From Sebastes aleutianus (Eukaryota; Chordata; Actinopteri; Perciformes; Sebastidae), in assembly GCA_916700875.1 (NCBI GenBank), contig CAKAKS010000062.1, positions 4,672,373 through 4,736,372 on the forward strand: a DNA stretch of 64,000 nucleotides. Reading direction: 5' to 3'. Position numbers and translations under genes: made by a program. This document shows, one piece after another, positions 56,690 to 64,000 of the stretch. Under the pieces are notes generated by a model. That model was not told the DNA's origin, did not search any database, and saw nothing but the letters and a program-made list of their open reading frames with translations. The first letter of the stretch is position 1; every line of letters begins with the position of its first letter.

Positions 56690-58807
56690 TTTGGATTTCT
56701 AAGTTGATGACCCTCTGACCTTTGCTCTAACTCGAGATTCAGTCAAAATGTTCTCTTAGCCAATCTGGTCCATGGTAAGGTATCTTTAATACTGACAACA
56801 TGATTTTCATAAATTATTTATTGGATATTCATTGTCCCTAGAGGCTGAATCACAGTGTTTTTGGTGAACCTCTGACATTTTGTCTCGCCACCAACAACCT
56901 AAAAAAAACAATACTCACATACCGGTATGTATACTGCAAGAATCCAAAATAGTTCTGTATAAAAATGCATTTTTAAAGTTCAGCCAAAGCTAATTATGAA
57001 GTTTGAGCAAACAGAGTTAATCTAACAATATCAAAACTTTCAGCAGCCTATATGTTGTTCATAACTTCCAATACGTTTTGATGGGTAAGGACAAATGCAG
57101 CCTCTGGAGATTACTATCAAGGCTTTCGACTTTCAGTTCCATTCTCCTGAGAACATTCAGCATCTCTACAAATGTAAGAACCGAGAGATGGAAAAAAAAA
57201 AAGTACCTGTTGGAACATGTTTTTTGATGTCGAGGATGACTGCTCCACTGGCCAGGTCCCTTATCTTGAAGCGAGAGAAGTTTATGTTGTAGATGTTGTC
57301 CTCTGGTGAACACAGGTACTCTGCCACACATTCACAGTCGTGTTTTATGCTTTACATGGCATTCAATTAGAGAGAGAATTAAAAATATATAATAATAATA
57401 TTTACAGTAATGAGGGGTAACTCAAAACAAGTCTGACATTGTTTTCAATTTCATTAACATTACATATCCAAGATATGGTTCACACACATACTGGCTTGGT
57501 TCAGTATGGAGTAATGGAAGATCTATATAAGTTAGAGTGATGTCTTTTGTCTTTTTGGTTAAAGGTCCCATATTGTAAAAAGTGAGATTTTCATGTCTTT
57601 TATATTATAAAGCAAATTTAAGAGCTATATAAATACTGTTAAAGTATCGAAAAGTTCAATTCATGGAGTAATACCCACAGTCCGTATTCAGAAACTGTTT
57701 GTTTGAAACAAGCTGTTAGGATTTCTGTTCATTTGTGATGTCACAAATATACAATATTTAGACCATTTCGAAGTTTTAAATGTAAACATTCTAAATGTGT
57801 CCCAGTTAATTTCCTGTTGCAGTGAATGTGAATGACATCAGCTGACAGGATATAAACATGGACCCAAGCTGTTTTCTAGCAACGCAATTCCGTTGCCATT
57901 CCGTTGAAATGCACTAAAACAGAGCGTTTCAGACAGAGGGTGAATACAGGTATATTCAGGCAGACAGTATGAGAAAATAATGTGGTTTTTTGAACATTAA
58001 AGTATGTAAACATGTTCTAGTAGAAACCCAAAATACAAGTATGAACCTGAAAATGAGCATGATATGTCCCCTTTAAGGTTAGCAAACATACAGGAGCTGG
58101 ACACAAAAACTGGACTATCTGTACAATCGTAGTTTGTAAAGGGTCCTTTTCTTTTACATTTTCTTTTTCTTTTCCCTGTCTGTAAGTTTTGACTGTGTTC
58201 AAACATCCTATGTTTTTTAGAACAGAGTCATTTTAAGATGTTTTAAGGTCTTGGTTTATCTTGTTGTTGTATTGGATTACATTTTGTGTTATGTTTTCAT
58301 GCCAGAGGGATTTGCCCTGTGACATATCCAGGGTCTCAACCTGCTTTATGCCTATAGAGCTGAGTTTGGCTACAGCTACCCTGTAACCCTGAGTATAAAC
58401 GGTAATAGGATACTGCCACGGCGTGGTGCGGTGTGTATGTGTATTGAGAGAAGAAGAAGATATAAAAGTTGTGAGCATCCTAATCGTTGTTGCTGTGAAT
58501 TGAATACACAGGAATAACACACGATCTTGAACGGCTTGTAAAAAGCTGACTCACCCCTAGTGTAACTGTTCAGCAACAACACATGCTGTGGGGTCACTGG
58601 TTCACCGGGTCTCCATACAGTGAGCACCTCCTCTTCCTCTGTTCCCCCTGAAATAAACCCGATCCAATCGACTCCAATGTCTCCATCGACCACCATCCCT
58701 TCATCTGCCCACTCATCTCCCTCTTCCTGCTCCTCTTCGCTTCCCCCATTCTGTGTTTGGCACTCCTCCTCGCCGTTTTCAGTTGTGCCTTCTTCCTGGC
58801 TCTCCAT
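54753..58807 (-). CDS. UNC119-family lipid-binding chaperone, complete coding sequence
   Basis: There are five coding exons on the minus strand: 58807-58555, 57320-57207, 56432-56342, 55439-55267, 54889-54753. Together they are 768 bp, 255 aa (human UNC119 and UNC119B are 240 and 251), with all phases closed. Residues 1-65 are acidic and low-complexity (ESQEEGTTENGEEE). The conserved beta-sandwich follows: YLCSPEDNIYNINFSRFKIRD, FIRYHFSPVFL, LEFTVGSKALNRFRLIERHF, FDFEIGFCIPHSRNTCEHIY and SDSFYFVNNKLIMHHKAEYS. These align with UNC119, not PDE6D. The family binds N-myristoylated cargo such as G-alpha transducin and releases it through ARL2/ARL3 in ciliary trafficking. I cannot say which teleost paralogue it is. 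The first in-frame ATG after an upstream stop is at 58807. Confidence 0.9.
55198..55242. repeat. GTGC/GT-rich microsatellite
   Basis: A short TGTGCG run lies just past the unc119-like exon 4 donor. Confidence 0.7.
56205..56313. mobile_element. GCTTCAGTAGGC MITE, one end only, in unc119-like intron 3
   Basis: About 110 bp remain (ATTACAATATGCTGAAAGGT to TTGCCTACTGAAGCTTTAA). It ends 29 bp before exon 3 on the plus strand. Confidence 0.7.
56623..56688. repeat. (GT)n microsatellite
   Basis: A GT run of about 33 units with one GC interruption lies in unc119-like intron 2. Confidence 0.95.
57559..58077. mobile_element. TTTAAAGGTCCCATAT MITE, copy 2, in unc119-like intron 1
   Basis: It starts TTAAAGGTCCCATATTGTAA and ends GATATGTCCCCTTTAAGG. 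It is inverted relative to the copy at 4218-4708. Confidence 0.75.
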
Positions 58808-58938
58808 TTGGTATGCCAACTCCTCTGTTTCTTCCAGGCGAATGTTCTGATTAAATCAGGCTCAATTTGTTAAAAAAGCATCTGTTTGCAAAGTGCAGCA
58901 AATAGCAGCTGCAAACGACGCCATCCACAAATCAGCTC

Positions 58939-58984
58939 ATCAGTTTAGACACCACCAGCCTGAGCTGGTGGTGTCTAAACTGAT
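58939..58984. promoter_or_regulatory. Perfect 21-bp inverted repeat with 4-nt loop
   Basis: The left arm 58939-58959 (ATCAGTTTAGACACCACCAG and one more base), loop CTGA, and right arm 58964-58984 pair perfectly. It lies 132 bp upstream of the unc119-like ATG, in its promoter or 5' UTR. Its function is unknown. Confidence 0.85.
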
Positions 58985-59499
58985 TATGTCAGTCTGGATT
59001 TGGCAATCTGAGTCACTCCCGAATTATAATCTGGACGCAGGCTATGACATCACCTAATATGGATAGAACTGTGAGCACATATTCTGGATAACATATGCAA
59101 AGAAAAAGAAAAAAAAAACATTTATTGTCACTGTCAACATCTCTAGACTGACTTATTCTGACATGACTTTACAACACATTGGATAGATTGGCTTGAAGCA
59201 TTTTTTTTTAATTTGTAAAAATGAACATTGTGCAAGAAATAATTGCTCTTTTGGGGTTGAATGCCTGTTATTGATTGTTGCATTTGTATGTGTATTAATG
59301 ATGTGGTGTGTTTTGTAGACATTGTCGCTGCCTCTCAGCTTGAACTGCCTGCCATGAGAAGAGGAACTTAGTCGGCTAGATTTTAACATGGAATTGCTGT
59401 GTAAGCCATGCCAAAATGATTGATTTGAATGATTGACTGGTTAAACATCACTAGTTTGTACAGTAAAAAAAAAAAAGATAATAGTGCAATGTCTTTGTT

Positions 59500-60261
59500 G
59501 GTAACACTTTATAATTTATAAATGGTAAATTGATAGTTAATTAAACTAAGTTAATAGTTATTTTACTGTAACAAATGAATGAATGAACAAATGAAATGAT
59601 AATTAATAATGTTTACTTATTATAAGTAATGCTAAACGTTCTGTTATGTTGTTATTAGTTTATGGAATATTAAATAATTAGTTTATAAATTATATATTGT
59701 ATTATAGCTGATTGGAAACAATTACAGTTACATTCTGATTACATTAATAAAGTATTTATTAACAGTTTATTCTTGTACACATCAAAACATTTTATATACT
59801 ATTATAAGTATTCATTAATGACCAGAAACAAATTATTAAGTATTAACTATCTCTCTAAATAATGTGTATAGATGTTTTACTGAATATTTATTAACCATTT
59901 AACAAGATATTATAATCATAAATTGCAACTTTATAATAAAAATCCAAATAATGTTTATAAACTGTTTACAAACCAGTTATTAACCATTAACAAATTGTTA
60001 ATAAATATCTGGTCCATCTATCTATGTAATGTTTATAGATTTACAAACAATTTCTTAAAGGTTTACAAATCATTTTGAAATCATTTACAAATACTTATAA
60101 TGTAGTGCACAAAATGTTATAAAGTGTTCAACAATCAACTGTTAGAATTACTGATAATTAGTAAACATGATTAATTATAATGTCATGGTTTGTTAACAGA
60201 AAAATAACTAATAAACTATCAATTTACTATTTATAAATGATGGTTATTATAAAGTGTTACC
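59500..60261. mobile_element. AT-rich hAT-like MITE with perfect 8-bp target duplication
   Basis: The ends GGTAACACTTTATAAT and ATTATAAAGTGTTACC are inverted copies. They are flanked by TCTTTGTT on both sides (59492-59499 and 60262-60269). The 762-bp interior is built from many short TTAATAA/TTTATAAA-type subrepeats and has no coding frame. Confidence 0.9.
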
Positions 60262-60269
60262 TCTTTGTT

Positions 60270-61571
60270 TAAACGACATTCCTCGGCTGTCACGTCTCCT
60301 CTCCCGGGTACTGGGTGCAAACACCAATCTAAAGGTTTACTAGGATATACTAGGTAGTAGTGATCAGTGTTAGTGTTTAGTAAACCTTAATGTAAGGTTC
60401 AGATTCACTTCTTTCGTATGTGATGTGCAAAGTCACTTAAAGTAATTTAGTACTAGATATTTTTGAAGTATGAATATAGTTTATATGTATGTTGTGTTTG
60501 TGTAGTTTTGATGTAGCCTAAGGTTAGGGTCAGACTTCCCTATACAACACATTTATCTAATGTTTCTTTTTCAAATGTAGAGTGATTCTGAGAGTGCAAA
60601 GGAATTATAGATGTCATAGTATGTGGTTATTATATCACAGCTATATATGAACCAATCAGATTGCTTGATTTGATCTGCCAGTTTTATAAATATATTTCCT
60701 TGCTCCCTTTGGGTTATGCGTTGTTGAACCATGTGTTTAAAACTATTTAAAATCGCCCAATAGGGGGAGCCTCCAGTTCCAAACATGCGGACGGGCCTGC
60801 ATGACGCAAATTTTAGCCATAAATCAATGACAGTTTCTCACCAAACCTGGTGGATATTTTTCAATTAAGCTGTTGAAACATGTCCCCAAAATGTTTTTGA
60901 AATTGACCAATATAGGGAGATGGCATTGCCAAAAAAGGCACAGATTTGGAAGTAAAATGAAAGACCATCCAATCGTCATAATACTTTTTAGTTATCTTTA
61001 ATGCAGGTGTCGGAAAGTGTCAAAGGCCCTTTGCATCTTTCAACTTTTAACAGTCTGTGTTGGCTTTATTTGCTTTTGCATGAGAAAAAAAATCTACAAG
61101 CTTTTAACTTCTTAAACATGTTTTTTTTCTGTGAATCCGCATTCATTCATTAACACAGTATACAAACATAAATTACTTTACAAAGGTGCTCATTGATCAA
61201 ATACTAATCAATTTTTCTCATCTTCACTGTCTCAGCCTGTCCCCCTTTCCCACTCCCACTCCTTCACATACGTGTCTCATAGGTTTGCCTCTCTCTTTGA
61301 CATTAATCTTCAAAACATTCATTAATAAATTAATAAATAAAATGTATTCTTTTACTGTCTTTTACAGTAGGCTGCAGATGTTGGCTGATCTATAAAAAGG
61401 TCAGTGCTTGGTTGCATTCAAAGTATTTTGAACTTTTGGTGCAGCACACTAACAGTGTATACACTATTGTTCTATAAATATAGCAGGAAACTTGAATTAC
61501 ACTACAAACAAGTGGTGAAAGAAGACAGCTTTTCACTCCCTGCCTGTCTACTGTTCCCAGAGTACAGCTTT
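60270..61571. other. Intergenic between unc119-like and ric8a
   Basis: I see no exon, RNA gene or transposon end. The ric8a 3' UTR should occupy the upper part. Confidence 0.4.
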
Positions 61572-62963
61572 CTATTCCATCTGTTTGTCCTTCCTCCCCT
61601 CTGGCATCAGATCCACATCCTCCTCTGATTCTTCTTCTTCTTCTTCTTCTTCTTCTTCTTCTTCTTCTTCTTCTTCTTCTTCTTCTTCTTCTTCTTCTGC
61701 CAGTGAGCTGCGCCTCATCTGACCCCAGAGTGGAGCCAGTCTCCCCTCTGCTGTCACCCCCATCGGCTGAATGATCTGCTCTCTGGGTTATAGAGACAGG
61801 AAAGGAGAGTATAGTATTTCATTACTTTCTCTTTGGGTACTAAATTAAGGTCAGTACCGTATTTACACACTCACCGTGACAGTCTGTTGATCATGCCGAT
61901 GAGGTTGCGGGCCTCCTGCTCCTTCTCTTCCTCCGTCATGCCCTCCATCGGGTCAGGCTGCTCCGCCTCCACCCGGCCAGTCACCAGGTTAATCCTGGCT
62001 TTGGCCTCCCGGTACTCTTCTGTGTCTGAGTCTGAGTTGCTGGAGTAGTGGGAAGCATACTTGCGTTCGCCTGAATTCCTTCTGCCGGTCAGCAGTCCTC
62101 GAGCTGCCAGCAGCCCAGCGGCGTTGCCGTAACCCGTATATTTGACAAAGCGTCTGACTGTGAAGGGACACAAGATGCAAACTTTACTACTTGGTACACA
62201 TTGCATATGAAGTTGTACAAAGCTGTTTAGTTGGTCTCTTGGTTCTAAAAGCTGTTCCTTGTGTGTGGCGGTGATTCCATTATAATGAAGTAGTTTCGCT
62301 CCGTAGTGTCACAGTCCTAAACGCTGCCATGACAAGCGAGCGATGGAAGACTAGGAAGGTTTGGACAGAGTTACTTTCCAACATGCCAGTTCCAATAATT
62401 AGATTATTATAGAGCAGCAAGTAGCTGTGTATTTTATTAGGTCTTATTAGGTTTTATTAAACCACTCTTTAAAATCAGAGCAGTACTAAGACACATCTTG
62501 CACACTTCATAAAACTGTAGTACAGTCATAGTTGTCAGTGTCAAGGCTTTTAGGCTCTTAGTTGGTTCTTATGTGTCCGTGTTTGTAATGAATCCCCTCA
62601 AACACTTCATCTTTTATCAACTCTGCAGCATTCCATCAGTCAGGCCTTCAAAGATTCAACAGGAAGACACATGAAAAAATATATGTTGGCCTACAGTACC
62701 TGGAGCTTCCCAACAGCCTCTGTAGGACTTTGAGAGGAGGACGCAAATGTCTCTAAGCTGTGTTTTCATTTATCAAGAGCATCGAAACAAGATAGTCTGT
62801 GGCAAACTGTGACTATACCGTTCTCTTTGCAGAGCACGAAGAGCAGCTCAGCAGCACAGTGCTTCAGATCTGTGTCGACGTGGGTCATCAGGCGGACCAG
62901 CTCGCCTCTCAGCATGGTGTCCTGCTCAGGTCGGATGGCGACGTCCCTCAGTGGAGGTAAGAT
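61572..62963 (-). CDS. ric8a: ric8a (synembryn-A), last three exons, 5' partial
   Basis: The minus-strand exons are 62963-62819, 62157-61875 and 61782-61572, with phases 1 and 2 closing. They encode the C-terminal armadillo repeats (ILPPLRDVAIRPEQ, LVRLMTHVDTDLKHCAAEL, LFVLCKEN), then FVKYTGYGNAAGLLAARGLL, the acidic SDSDTEEY segment, INLVTGRVE, DPMEGMTEEEKEQEA and IIQPMGVTAEGRLAPL. RIC8 proteins fold nascent G-alpha subunits and act as exchange factors on them. The Ser/Thr in DSDTEEY match casein-kinase-2 sites described in mammalian RIC8A. The last exon carries 23 consecutive Glu and ends DKQME. RIC8B is the alternative. The PMEGMTEE and IIQPMG wording favours RIC8A. Upstream exons lie beyond the right edge. 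Confidence 0.88.
61629..61697 (-). repeat. Pure (GAA)23 coding microsatellite in ric8a
   Basis: There are exactly 23 uninterrupted TTC units on the plus strand, read as 23 GAA (Glu) codons on the minus strand within the final ric8a exon. Confidence 0.95.
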
Positions 62964-63059
62964 CTGGGGGTCATATGAAAGGTCATTAGTATTGTGTCCG
63001 ATGCTAAAGTAACCAGAATCTCTCTTACAGTATGTTATGGTTTCATTAATGTTTGTGTT

Positions 63060-63279
63060 CCACACATGCGCAGCAGATCACTACGCTACCACTTGTATTC
63101 AGATGTCCGCACAGAGCCTATACGCGTACACCCTCTGATGACAACATTGACATCACTCTGACCCAAGTGGACCCTCACGTATACTCGCAGACGTGCAAAG
63201 TTTATTATGACCGTGCAGACTTGTCCACGTGGCCACTACGCAACAAGTGGTAGTGTAGCGATCTACTGCGCATGCGTGG
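63060..63279. mobile_element. 220-bp MITE with ~37-bp inverted ends
   Basis: The left arm (CCACACATGCGCAGCAGATC, then ACTACGCTACCACTTG) is mirrored at the right (CAAGTGGTAGTGTAGCG, then ATCTACTGCGCATGCGTGG). It lies in a ric8a intron. Confidence 0.8.
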
Positions 63280-63399
63280 AGCGCGTCCTCTTAAGCGGAA
63301 AGTATAAACAGAACTACTGCACGTGCGTGGTGTCCATAGCTGTCCATGCACACGTCCGTTTGGGAGTATAACCAAGGCTTACGAAGGCCCTCACGAAAA

Positions 63400-64000
63400 A
63401 GTAGAATACTTCAAGTTTATTTTATGAAGTATACTTGAGTATGGTTCAAGTATATTTCCCCCAAGTATACTTATATAGTAAGCACATATCAGTGTACTAG
63501 TACTAGTACTTCAAAACTTATTGGGACTAAATTGGTCCGCTTTTTAGTTTATAAAAGTATATTTTTAAGAGTACTTTAAGTGTAGGAACAGTAAACTTTG
63601 TATTTTGCACTGAAACTATACAATGAACTATACTACAAGTGAATAGGTATTCTAATAGTGACATACTTGTAGCCCACTTTTTAGTTTATAAAAGTATACT
63701 TTGTATACTTTAACTTATAGTACTTTGCCAATGATTTATGTATTACATAAAGATACTTGCTCCTTTTGCTATTTGACTTGATGTTTTGAGATGACAGAAA
63801 AATAAATAAATTTTTCTAACATGCCTCCATGGTGGACAGAAAATCCAAAACATAGAAAATTCTTGATGAATTGAAGTAAATTCAATCAAAACATTTGTTT
63901 ACAAACTCTCACACACTTTAATGGGCTACACTATCAAAAAGTAAGCACAACTACAAGTCAAGTATACCTTTCTGTAGGCCTATAAGGCAAGAATACTTAC
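63400..64000. mobile_element. AAGTATACTT-rich element copy, cut by the window edge
   Basis: The block order matches 12537-13420 and 49800-50535 (GGGACTAAATTGGTCCGCTT, CATGCCTCCATGGTG). It continues past the window. Confidence 0.7.

Overview
The window is nuclear DNA from a ray-finned fish, most likely a percomorph teleost. The genes are split by GT-AG introns, most of the space is intron or intergenic sequence, and the DNA is crowded with short inverted-repeat transposons and microsatellites of kinds common in teleosts. I saw no bacterial-style operon, rRNA, tRNA or CRISPR array. Gene names come from protein sequence I recognised by eye. Exon edges were set by splice sites and reading phase, and the phases close for every exon within the window.

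Layout. (1) 859-5151, plus strand: the 3' end of rcn3, an ER-lumen EF-hand protein. Two separate 108-bp terminal exons 4 kb apart each encode 35 residues ending in HDEL. (2) 5899-12062, minus: nosip, complete, 9 coding exons, 304 aa, tail-to-tail with rcn3 as in mammals. (3) 12.5-33 kb: a repeat-rich gap with an L2 LINE 3' end, nested hAT-like elements and one speculative two-exon ORF (19002-23521). (4) 33160-39185, plus: bcl2l12, complete, 7 coding exons, 391 aa, with a Lys/Glu repeat insert and a decayed Tc1 element in intron 2. (5) 43552-49157, minus: a tetraspanin of the TSPAN4/TSPAN9 type, 7 coding exons, 241 aa. (6) 54753-58807, minus: an UNC119-family lipid-binding chaperone, 5 coding exons, 255 aa. 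(7) 61572-62963, minus: the last three exons of ric8a, with a pure 23-codon GAA repeat near the C terminus. Its 5' part lies beyond the window.

The genes do not form one pathway. They are housekeeping or signalling genes placed by old linkage. rcn3, nosip and bcl2l12 are neighbours on human 19q13.33 (from memory), while TSPAN4 and RIC8A both lie on human 11p15.5, so the 39-43 kb interval looks like a junction between two ancestral blocks.

The most interesting observations are the duplicated HDEL terminal exon of rcn3, the perfect 21-bp hairpin just upstream of the unc119-like start, the coding microsatellites in ric8a and bcl2l12, and several transposons with readable target-site duplications, including a hAT-like element nested inside another element.
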